From Spirochaetaceae bacterium (GTDB taxonomy: Bacteria > Spirochaetota > Spirochaetia > DSM-2461): a DNA stretch of 22,549 nt. The notes under the pieces were generated by a model. The model searched no databases, was not told the origin of the DNA, and was given only the letters and a program-made list of their open reading frames with translations. Shown here one piece after another: positions 14,245-22,312 of this stretch (the stretch's first letter is position 1; every line of letters starts with the position of its first letter). The translations under genes were made by a program, and so were the position numbers. The stretch spans positions 1 to 22,549 of the forward strand of contig JAEINM010000013.1 of assembly GCA_016342385.1 (NCBI GenBank). The letters run 5' to 3'.

Positions 14245-15695
14245 TATTCAGTCTCCTTTAAACCGTAAGAAGTCAGGATCTCTTTTTTAGAGGCATATCC
14301 ATCTTTAATCAGTCTGGCTTTCCCCTCTTTCATAAAATCGGACAGAGGAATCTTCGCCGTACAGACATAGGTACAGAGATTGCAGTCTATGCATTTAAAA
14401 ATCCCGTAACGCATAACGGTCTCATCGACCTTATCCCGCTCTACATATTTAAAAAGCTGAGTGGGATACAATCCTGACGGGCAGACATTATAGCAGTTGC
14501 CACAGGAGAGACAGGCTCTTTCCTCACCGTTCATATTCGTGTTGTTGATTTTTGCCAACGGGAAAATCGCATTGGCCATAGTGTTCATAATTGAGTGTTT
14601 TCTGAAGCCGGGCTTTGTCCAGAGCATAATTTCACCGACACGCCCCTCTTCCAGAGCTATTAGAATATTGCAGTCCGACTCAAGGGGTTTTGCCATATCA
14701 CTAACTGCAGAACCGGTCATGGTGCTGTTGATTATGTATCTGTTCTCTTTACCGGCGGTTCTTCCCTTAACAATCTGATCAAAGGATGTACCTATACGGA
14801 CTTTAACATGAGACCTGTTACTGAAACCGGGACCGGCCATGGTAATAATCTTCTCCAGAAGCGGCTTGCCTGTTTTTACGGCATCGTAGACATGCAAGAC
14901 AGTCTGTACATCAAGCACAATGGCTGAGGCATTGGCGGGAGTACATTCTCCGGGGATCTTCATCCCCGTTACTGTTTCCGTAAGAATCTCATCCTGTCCC
15001 TGAGGGTATTTTGGAGTGACAAGAACCATTTCGTCAAAAAGATCGGAAGACAGTTCTTTTATCCATGGCGGGTTTTTTCGGTTCATGGCCATATAGACTC
15101 TGGCATTGGGCATAATTTTCTTCAACAGAGAAAGACCGTCAAAAAAATCCTCAAGCGTGTTCTCCCTAAGAAGTACGGATAAATCCGTATTATACACATC
15201 ACTTTCGCAATGCTTTACAATTAAGTGCTGAACCTCTTCTGATTTAATCGGAGAAGTATTGAACCTTGTAGGTATCCCGTCACGTCCCGAAGAGGCTACG
15301 CCGGCAAAATAGAGCGTTTCTTCAATATCAGCCGCATCGAGTGAATCCAGATCCTCTGTTACACCCTTTACAGGTGTCCACTTTTCAGTACCATCTGATT
15401 CAACTGTAATAACAGGAACTTTACTCCCCTCCCACATTGTGGGTTTTATACTTTTCACAGTTCCATTAATGGTAGCAATGACCGGGCTTCCCATCACATC
15501 GTCGTTCTGCCACAACAACTGACCGGCTTTAACGGTATCACCTTTCGAAACGAGCGCTTCATTCAGGCTTTTTGTATCCAGAAGCGGATACATGACGGTT
15601 TCCGGCAAACCTATTGATTCAACGACTGCCAGGGGATATCCCTGAAAGCCTTTAAACACAAAACCGCCTTTAAATGTCTTTTTTTTAGTTTCCAT
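14244..15695 (-). CDS. nqrA: NqrA/RnfC-like subunit with two [4Fe-4S] motifs
   Basis: The first gene of the run encodes 483 residues from ATG 15695. The N-terminus (KGGFVFKGFQGYP) and position before nqrB are NqrA-like. The YPQGQDEIL segment and the two ferredoxin motifs are RnfC features: C395/C398/C401/C405 (ACLSCGNCYNVCP) and C435/C438/C441/C445 (KCIDCNLCTYVC). Vibrio NqrA has no iron-sulfur cluster and only the degenerate CT-VCPGK remnant at this place. A start at TTG 15773 would add 26 residues rich in Asn, Lys and Tyr that overlap the likely promoter, so I chose ATG 15695, with a modest ACGGGAT ribosome binding site. In Nqr this subunit is cytoplasmic and docks on NqrB; in Rnf it binds FMN and NAD(H). 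Which job it does here is open. Confidence 0.9.
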   Translation of the reverse strand: METKKKTFKGGFVFKGFQGYPLAVVESIGLPETVMYPLLDTKSLNEALVSKGDTVKAGQLLWQNDDVMGSPVIATINGTVKSIKPTMWEGSKVPVITVESDGTEKWTPVKGVTEDLDSLDAADIEETLYFAGVASSGRDGIPTRFNTSPIKSEEVQHLIVKHCESDVYNTDLSVLLRENTLEDFFDGLSLLKKIMPNARVYMAMNRKNPPWIKELSSDLFDEMVLVTPKYPQGQDEILTETVTGMKIPGECTPANASAIVLDVQTVLHVYDAVKTGKPLLEKIITMAGPGFSNRSHVKVRIGTSFDQIVKGRTAGKENRYIINSTMTGSAVSDMAKPLESDCNILIALEEGRVGEIMLWTKPGFRKHSIMNTMANAIFPLAKINNTNMNGEERACLSCGNCYNVCPSGLYPTQLFKYVERDKVDETVMRYGIFKCIDCNLCTYVCTAKIPLSDFMKEGKARLIKDGYASKKEILTSYGLKETE

Positions 15696-15743
15696 ACTTA
15701 TCCCGTTTATGGTTTTTTTATTTATGGTAGAGTATTTTTTTCC

Positions 15744-15773
15744 ATTATAATTCACGAAAGTAATATTGTACAA
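15744..15773 (-). promoter_or_regulatory. Probable promoter of the 16-gene nqr-diaphorase run
   Basis: On the minus strand a perfect TATAAT -10 box lies at 15749-15744. Seventeen bp upstream is TGTACA (15772-15767, within TTGTACA), an imperfect -35. Transcription would start near 15737, leaving a leader of about 40 nt before ATG 15695. No other convincing promoter is seen inside the run. Confidence 0.55.
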
Positions 15774-15826
15774 CCATTTTATATCTATATTTTTTTATAT
15801 ATGATTACCAAGATGAATTCAATTGC

Positions 15827-15855
15827 TTGACAATCTTTATATACAAAGTAATAAT
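15827..15855 (+). promoter_or_regulatory. Sigma-70-type promoter of the cytochrome gene
   Basis: TTGACA (15827-15832) is a perfect -35 box. Exactly 17 bp further on, AATAAT (15850-15855) matches the -10 consensus in five of six positions. The cytochrome ATG is 34 nt downstream. The TTG inside this -35 box can be misread as a start codon, but the coding start lies at 15890. Confidence 0.75.
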
Positions 15856-15889
15856 TTATGTAATACAAAAAAATACAGGAGGCTCATCG

Positions 15890-16615
15890 ATGTTCTGGAA
15901 TGACACCAAACCTTTGAGAACTTTACAAACAGGTCCGAAAATTGCCCTGTCTCTATTTCTTATTTTAGCCGGGTTCGGATATTTACTCGGATTCTTCAAC
16001 ATCCTGCTTCACTATCAGATGGTTGATGGAAAAGCCGGGCTTTCTTTAAAAGATGTACAGATGACCTATTATGGTTCCAGAGATAAAACAGCTCTGGAAA
16101 AATCAATTGATGCTTCCATGAGAGGTTATTTCGCCACGGATAATGATTACAATGCGACTAAAGAGTGGCTTGCCGATGGAGCATCAGAAAAAGACTGGGA
16201 CAGTGACATTAAACCTATTTTTGACAAGTCCTGCAGCACATGTCACTCCAGCGGTGCACAGGTGGCCGGTGTGACGACTGAAACCTATTCAGATGTCTCC
16301 AATTATCTGGCACAGGATACGGGAAAATCGATTGGCCGTCTTGTCCAGGTCAGCCATACACATGTATTGGCAACAGCTCCCCTTATATTTATTCTAGTAT
16401 TGATCCTGTTTATGACCTCTTTCCCTATGAAGTTTAAATCCGCAGCGGCTATTTTCAGCATGAGTGCTGTTTTCCTCGACATCGGATCCTGGTGGCTCGC
16501 AAAATTGGCTCCGGGATTTGCTGTTCTCGTCATGATCGGCGGAATGTGTCTCGGGCTCAGTTTCGGTCTTCTGGCCCTGGCCCCTTTATATGAAATGTGG
16601 CTGAAGAAAAAATAA
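15890..16615 (+). CDS. Membrane-anchored monoheme c-type cytochrome
   Basis: The 241-residue protein has a first membrane helix (about 17-40), an extracytoplasmic domain of about 110 residues and three more helices (about 160-180, 184-206, 208-230). The loop holds one CXXCH heme c motif, C115-S-T-C-H119, followed by a short SSGAQ stretch. H41 at the end of helix 1 and H156/H158 (SHTHVLA) at the start of helix 2 are candidate axial ligands for this or a second heme. I do not recognise a named family; similar small membrane cytochromes occur in anaerobic respirers. AGGAGG (15877-15882) sits 7 nt before the ATG and fixes the start. It is divergent from nqrA and alone in its transcript, between a strong promoter and a terminator. 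A link to the electron transport of the nqr run is inferred from position. Confidence 0.82.
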   Translation: MFWNDTKPLRTLQTGPKIALSLFLILAGFGYLLGFFNILLHYQMVDGKAGLSLKDVQMTYYGSRDKTALEKSIDASMRGYFATDNDYNATKEWLADGASEKDWDSDIKPIFDKSCSTCHSSGAQVAGVTTETYSDVSNYLAQDTGKSIGRLVQVSHTHVLATAPLIFILVLILFMTSFPMKFKSAAAIFSMSAVFLDIGSWWLAKLAPGFAVLVMIGGMCLGLSFGLLALAPLYEMWLKKK

Positions 16616-16635
16616 AATATAAGTAGTATTTATTA

Positions 16636-16665
16636 GAGGTCATCCCTTTGAGGATGGCCTTTTTT
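16636..16665 (+). terminator. Rho-independent terminator after the cytochrome gene
   Basis: The stem GGTCATCC (16638-16645) pairs with GGATGGCC (16652-16659), with one G-T pair and a 6-nt loop. It is followed directly by six T residues (16660-16665). It lies 21 nt after the cytochrome stop and closes that transcript before the alpha-2-macroglobulin gene. Confidence 0.9.
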
Positions 16666-16744
16666 GTTACTAAATATTAAATTCAACAACTATCAATATT
16701 GGATTTTCTTCAATTTTCCCAAAAGACAAATAATGAGGTACTAA

Positions 16745-19700
16745 ATGAGACAATATCGACCTTCTATTTTACTCTTCCTGCTCATAATGATTTTCTTTGC
16801 AGCATCATGTCAGAAATCGGAACAGACATCCCAGCAGCCCCAAGATGGAACTGATAAAAAAGAAGGTGTCCTTCTAAACGAAGAAATCCCTGAATCAGAA
16901 TACATCCAATCTTATACAGGAGGTCTTATATCGAGAGATCAGATTATAGAAATCCATACCAATCAGGAAATAAACCTGAAAGCCTCTTCCGGTGATCAGG
17001 TTCCAACAAATATCCTGAAGTTCTCTCCAGATATAAAAGGCTATCTTGTTCTAGAGAATAGCCATACTCTACTCTTTCATCCCTCTGAAAAAATGGATGA
17101 AGGTCAAGAATATAAGGCGACTCTGGATATTTCAGCACTTTTTGATGAGGTAAATGAGAACAACTCTTCCTTTGAGTTTTCATTTACAACAAAAAAACAG
17201 GACTATGAGGTTTCTTTTGAACCTGTAAGAGTAGGAGATGAAACAGTTGATGTGACTCTAGTCGGAAGCATAGTAACCGCTGATGATGCTGATAACAATA
17301 AGGTGGAACAGATTCTGGAATTGCCCCGATTAAACGGAGACGCAGTTGTAGAATGGGAACACGATGGAAGGATTCACATTGTAACCATAAAAAGAATAAA
17401 ACAGAAAACAGATACATATGAATTGGAATTCAAATGGGATGGCAAAGTGATCGGTGTAAACCGCAAGGGTTCAGAGAAACTCATTATCCCGGGAGAACAA
17501 TCGTTTACTCTGAGCGACTATATTGTAGATTCTAAAGAAAATAGTAATTATTTAACCCTATATTTTTCAAATCCTGTAGATCCAGGACAAGACCTGACAG
17601 GATTGATTGAACTGAATAACAGTGACCAGCTTCGAACATCCGTATCGGGGAATACAATCAAGGTTTATCCAAAAACAAAAGTCATTGGAGAAATATCTCT
17701 GACCATACATTCATCGCTTAAAAGCGAAATGGGAAAAACTTTGGGAGAGACCCTCGAATTCCCGGTTGTTTTCTATGCAGCGAAACCGGAAGTCAAAATG
17801 ATTAAAGAGAGCGGAATTTATACATCCTCCAGCTCAATGGTAATCCCTTTTGAAGCTATTACTCTTCAGGCCGTCGATATTCAGATAATCCGGGTATTTG
17901 AAAGTAATATGCTTCGCTTCTTTCAGTTTAACAGTACAATGAAGTCTTCAAATCGATTGGAGCTTGTTGGTCGGCCGGTTTTTCAGGGAAGTGTGGAACT
18001 TGATCCTGAGGACGCCATGGATCTTTATACCTGGAACCGTTTCAGCGTTGATCTGTCCTCCTATATAGAAGAGGAACCGGGAGCAATTTACCGTGTATAT
18101 ATCAATTTCAGGCGATCTCAATCCCTCTATCCCGGAGCAATCAAGGAAGGAGAAGATCGGGATTATATGGATGTTCCGAATAATGGCAACTGGAACGGGC
18201 CCGGTGCTGAAAGAAGCAATTGGGATTATTACAGCGGTGGCTACAGCTGGAGAGACCGCGATGATCCTACAACAGACTCCTACTATTGGGGCACGAGAAA
18301 AAGGGTGTCTCAATCCCTGCTTTGTTCCGATATTGGAATGATCGCCAAAGGTGAGAGTGATAATAGGATTCATGTAGTTCTCAGTTCTCTTAAAGATACA
18401 AAACCCATAAAAGGAGCTGATATTTTTGCCTATAACTATCAGCTTCAGGAAATCGGCAGAGGTGAAAGCGATAACCAGGGCATGGCAACAATCAACTGTG
18501 AAGGAGTCCCTTTTCTTGTAACGGCTAAAAATGAGAAACAATCCAATTATCTTCGGATTGATTCCGCCTCTGCCCTATCCCTAAGTAGTTTCGATGTAGA
18601 AGGTACAAATGTGGCCAGAGGAATTAAGGGGTATTTATACGGAGAAAGAGGAGTCTGGCGACCCGGAGATCCAGTCCATCTGACTTTCATACTGGAAGAT
18701 AAGGAAAACAGGCTGCCTGAAAACCTACCGGTAGTAATGGAACTCATTAATCCCTCAGGACAAACAACAGAACGGCAGGTAAACAAAGACAATTTTCTTG
18801 GAATATATCGTTTCATCCTTTCTACAGATATCCAGGCCCCGACAGGAACCTGGACTGCCCGCGCTCGTTTAGGGGACTATATCTTTGAAAAAGATCTACC
18901 GATTGAGACTGTAAAACCCAATCGCCTGAAGGTCAAATTCACTCCTGATGTGGAAAAACTAACTGCAAGTAATAGTGATGCTAATGGTGACTATAGTGCC
19001 AAAATCTTCGCCCAATGGCTGCATGGAGCTCCGGCACAAAGTTTGAAAGCTTCTGTAGAGTTAAGCCTATCCCCATCGGTTACCCGTTTTGAAGGTTACT
19101 CCGATTATAGTTTTGATGATGTAACTCTATCATTCAGCGAGCCCAAGCGATCCATATTTGAAGGGAATCTTGATTCCGAAGGTAATGCAGAGGTAAAATT
19201 TTCTCTGAAAACAACCTCAGTAACCCCGGGAACCTTAAGAGCCAACTTCAGTACTAAAGTATTTGAAGAAGGTGGAAATTTCAGTATCAACAATATTGCC
19301 TATCCCTATTGTCCATACGACAATTATGTCGGTCTGAGGACTCCTCCCGGAGATAGAAGCAGAGGCATGTTACTCACCGATGAAGATCATGTTGTGGATA
19401 TTGTTACTCTGGACAGTTTGGGAAAACCAGTCTCCCGTAATAATATCAAAGTTAGTCTCTATAAAATCCGCTGGCGATGGTGGTGGGATAAATCACCAGA
19501 AAACATGAAAGACTTTATGAACTTAGAAGGTGTTACAGCCATTTCCAGGGGTAATGTGAATACAGAAAATGGTAAAGGGGAATGGACTCTGAGAATTGAT
19601 TACCCGAAATGGGGTAGATATCTCCTCATTGCTGAAGATCCCCAATCGGGACATCGCAGCAGCAAGATTATCTATATGGATTGGCCCGGCTGGGCGGGAT

Positions 19701-22312
19701 CGCCACAACAAGGTGGTGAAAGTGCTAATATCCTGAGCATATTTACAGACAAAAAGGATTATACTACTGGTGAGGAAGTAGAGCTGAGCATTCCCTCAAG
19801 TGCAGGAGGAAGAGCTCTGGTATCAATCGAAAGAGGAGCCACAGTTGTAGATTCGTGGTGGGTTGAAACAGAGGATAAAATGACAGTCCACCGTTTCCCT
19901 GTTTCGCGGGAAATGGGTCCCACAGCCTATATTCATGTAAGTCTTCTCCAGCCGGTTGTCAATAGGAATAATGACAGCCCCATACGCATGTTCGGAATAA
20001 CCCCCATACAAGTAAAAGATCCCGATACAATACTTATCCCCAAGATTGCCATGGATCAGGAGCTTCGTCCGGAAAAAAGTTTCTCAATTTCCGTATCCGA
20101 GCAAAGGGGAAGACAAATGGCATACACAATCGCTGTTGTCGATGAGGGATTACTAGATCTAACAAATTTCAAAACACCTAATCCCTGGAATCATTTCTAC
20201 GGGAAAGAGGCCTTATCCGTCAGAACCTGGGACTTGTACGGAGAAGTAATTGGTATGATGAATGGTAATTTTGGTTCCATTCTGGCAGCAGGTGGGGGAG
20301 ATTTCCTCATAGACAGCAGTTCTCAGGAACAGAACCGATTTAAACCTGTTGTTCTATATGAAGGTCCCTTTCAACTGGATGCAGGAGAGAGCAAAACCCA
20401 TGTATTAATGATGCCCCATTACGTGGGATCTGTTCGCACCATGATCATAGCCTCCAACGGTAGGGGAGCTTACGGATGGGCAGACGACACAACACCGGTA
20501 AAACAGGATCTGATGGTACAAGGCAGTTTGCCCCGCTTAGTTGGACCAGAGGAAACTTTCGATTTCCCTGTAACATTGTTTAGTTCCAATAAGGAAGGAG
20601 AAAAGGTTATGGTAACCTTGGAAACATCAACGGGGATTGATGTTATTGGCTCTTCCTATAAAGAGGTGACTATTGGTACTGATGGAGAAATGACAACCAG
20701 ATTTTCCCTGAAAACCGACCCCGGAGCAAAAACAGTTCATGTGAATGTAATAGCTCAAAGTAATTCCGGACAGTCCTCCTGGGGAACGGACCTGGAAGTA
20801 CGGGAACCAAATCGTCCGCGGACACAAGTGGAATACTCCATAATTGATCCGAAAAAAGAGCTCATTATCAATGTGGGATATTTTGGTAATCCCGGTTCAA
20901 ATAGTGCCATACTCGAGGTGAGCAGTCTTCCTCCAATCGACCTTGAACGAAGAAGCCGATGGCTTATCCGCTATCCCCATGGATGCATAGAACAAACGAC
21001 ATCTTCGGTTTTCCCCCAGCTGTATCTGGATGATCTAAAAGCCCTGACGGCTGAAGAGAAACAAAAAATCCAACAAAACATCAATGCCGGAATCGAACGG
21101 CTCGGATCATTTCAATTGCCTTCGGGAGGATTGTCCTACTGGCCAGGTGGTCATAAGGAAAGTGATTGGGGAACAACATATGCCGGACATTTCCTGCTTG
21201 AAGCAAAACAGAAAGGGTATCATGTTCCTGAAGAGATGTTAAATAAATGGATTAATTGGCAAAAAGAACAGGCAAACAGCTGGAGAGAGTCCGATTATCT
21301 GAATCAGGCATACCGGCTCTATTCTCTTGTTTTATCTGGAGAAAGCCAAAGAGGGGCAATGAATCGGTTACGAGAACAGAATGATGTGCCTCAAAGAGCT
21401 CTGTGGAGACTGGCTGCAGCTTATGCCATGGACGGAAAAAAACAGATCGCCCTTGACTTGACTAAGAATCTGGACTGGGATTTTAATGCTTATCGATCCA
21501 GTTCAGCTTCATATGGATCAGCACTTAGAGACAAGGCTATGGTTCTAGAAACCCTTGCTCTGATTGATGAAGAGGAGAAGGCCTATCCTTTATTAGAGAG
21601 CATATCAGAGAAACTCAGCTCAAATACCTCTCTATCCACTCAAACTCTCAGTTATTGTCTGATAGCCATAGGCCAATACGCTGGCCATAATACCAGCGAG
21701 AACAAAATCGATATGGAATACACAATAGACGGGGGATCAAAACAGTCGATCCAATCAGACCGCTACAGCATCACCATGGATCTGAAAGAAGAGAACCGCA
21801 ACATAAAAATAAAAAACCTTTCCAGTGGTAAGCTCTTTCTCAGTCTGGCAGTGTCAGGAACACCGGCTGCCGGTAATGAGGAGGAGCTGAGCAGAAATAT
21901 GAGTGTCTCTGTTGAATACAAAACATCTGATGGTAGGGTGGTAAATCCTCGGGACTTAACTGCAGGTACAGATTTTATGGCCATTGTTAGTGTGAATAAT
22001 CCCAAAGATTATGACATTGAGGAAATCGCACTTTCAACAGTTTTTCCATCAGGATGGGAAATCCTGAACACCCGGCTTAACCAGACGGGAGAAGATTCTA
22101 ATTTTGATCAGCCTGAATATCAGGATTACAGAGACGATCGTGTTTACAGTTATTTTGATCTGAAAAAGAAAGAGGGGAAATCCTTTGTCTTTTACATTAC
22201 AGCTGCCTACCCGGGAGAGTATTATTTTCCCGGGATTATCAGCGAAAGTATGTATAACCTAGATACTTTTAGCCATTTGAAGGGATTTCCGGTGAGGGTA
22301 ACCGGCAATTGA
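16745..22312 (+). CDS. Bacterial alpha-2-macroglobulin lipoprotein (YfhM-like)
   Basis: The 1855-residue protein is a large protease-trapping lipoprotein. A signal peptide ends in a lipobox-like FAASC with C22 as the lipidated cysteine, followed by a Ser/Gln/Lys-rich linker. Macroglobulin-type beta domains follow; the MG segment GIKGYLYGERGVWRPGDPVH is near 623-642. The A2M domain is around 1198-1280 (LPRLVGPEETFDFPVTL). The thioester motif CIEQ is C1414-Q1417 in YPHGCIEQTTS, within the alpha-helical thioester domain (about 1390-1690). In this family the Cys-Gln thioester covalently captures a protease that has cut the bait region. It is about 200 residues longer than E. coli YfhM and has a Gly/Trp/Tyr/Asp-rich stretch near 475-520. 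GAGG 6 nt before ATG 16745 supports the start. It precedes pbpC, the well-known pairing for guarding the envelope during cell-wall repair. Confidence 0.95.
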   Translation: MRQYRPSILLFLLIMIFFAASCQKSEQTSQQPQDGTDKKEGVLLNEEIPESEYIQSYTGGLISRDQIIEIHTNQEINLKASSGDQVPTNILKFSPDIKGYLVLENSHTLLFHPSEKMDEGQEYKATLDISALFDEVNENNSSFEFSFTTKKQDYEVSFEPVRVGDETVDVTLVGSIVTADDADNNKVEQILELPRLNGDAVVEWEHDGRIHIVTIKRIKQKTDTYELEFKWDGKVIGVNRKGSEKLIIPGEQSFTLSDYIVDSKENSNYLTLYFSNPVDPGQDLTGLIELNNSDQLRTSVSGNTIKVYPKTKVIGEISLTIHSSLKSEMGKTLGETLEFPVVFYAAKPEVKMIKESGIYTSSSSMVIPFEAITLQAVDIQIIRVFESNMLRFFQFNSTMKSSNRLELVGRPVFQGSVELDPEDAMDLYTWNRFSVDLSSYIEEEPGAIYRVYINFRRSQSLYPGAIKEGEDRDYMDVPNNGNWNGPGAERSNWDYYSGGYSWRDRDDPTTDSYYWGTRKRVSQSLLCSDIGMIAKGESDNRIHVVLSSLKDTKPIKGADIFAYNYQLQEIGRGESDNQGMATINCEGVPFLVTAKNEKQSNYLRIDSASALSLSSFDVEGTNVARGIKGYLYGERGVWRPGDPVHLTFILEDKENRLPENLPVVMELINPSGQTTERQVNKDNFLGIYRFILSTDIQAPTGTWTARARLGDYIFEKDLPIETVKPNRLKVKFTPDVEKLTASNSDANGDYSAKIFAQWLHGAPAQSLKASVELSLSPSVTRFEGYSDYSFDDVTLSFSEPKRSIFEGNLDSEGNAEVKFSLKTTSVTPGTLRANFSTKVFEEGGNFSINNIAYPYCPYDNYVGLRTPPGDRSRGMLLTDEDHVVDIVTLDSLGKPVSRNNIKVSLYKIRWRWWWDKSPENMKDFMNLEGVTAISRGNVNTENGKGEWTLRIDYPKWGRYLLIAEDPQSGHRSSKIIYMDWPGWAGSPQQGGESANILSIFTDKKDYTTGEEVELSIPSSAGGRALVSIERGATVVDSWWVETEDKMTVHRFPVSREMGPTAYIHVSLLQPVVNRNNDSPIRMFGITPIQVKDPDTILIPKIAMDQELRPEKSFSISVSEQRGRQMAYTIAVVDEGLLDLTNFKTPNPWNHFYGKEALSVRTWDLYGEVIGMMNGNFGSILAAGGGDFLIDSSSQEQNRFKPVVLYEGPFQLDAGESKTHVLMMPHYVGSVRTMIIASNGRGAYGWADDTTPVKQDLMVQGSLPRLVGPEETFDFPVTLFSSNKEGEKVMVTLETSTGIDVIGSSYKEVTIGTDGEMTTRFSLKTDPGAKTVHVNVIAQSNSGQSSWGTDLEVREPNRPRTQVEYSIIDPKKELIINVGYFGNPGSNSAILEVSSLPPIDLERRSRWLIRYPHGCIEQTTSSVFPQLYLDDLKALTAEEKQKIQQNINAGIERLGSFQLPSGGLSYWPGGHKESDWGTTYAGHFLLEAKQKGYHVPEEMLNKWINWQKEQANSWRESDYLNQAYRLYSLVLSGESQRGAMNRLREQNDVPQRALWRLAAAYAMDGKKQIALDLTKNLDWDFNAYRSSSASYGSALRDKAMVLETLALIDEEEKAYPLLESISEKLSSNTSLSTQTLSYCLIAIGQYAGHNTSENKIDMEYTIDGGSKQSIQSDRYSITMDLKEENRNIKIKNLSSGKLFLSLAVSGTPAAGNEEELSRNMSVSVEYKTSDGRVVNPRDLTAGTDFMAIVSVNNPKDYDIEEIALSTVFPSGWEILNTRLNQTGEDSNFDQPEYQDYRDDRVYSYFDLKKKEGKSFVFYITAAYPGEYYFPGIISESMYNLDTFSHLKGFPVRVTGN

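Noticed and set aside
15696..15773. TTG start at 15773 that would lengthen the NqrA-like protein by 26 residues
   Set aside because: The extension has low-complexity AT-rich codons, overlaps a perfect TATAAT, and the ATG at 15695 fits the homologous N-terminus.
15827..15889. TTG start at 15827 for the cytochrome gene
   Set aside because: The TTG is part of a TTGACA -35 box; ATG 15890 has AGGAGG at ideal distance and begins just before the first membrane helix.
17948..18541. Minus-strand open frame of 197 codons inside the alpha-2-macroglobulin gene
   Set aside because: It is a shadow of a long, well-supported coding frame with no recognisable product.
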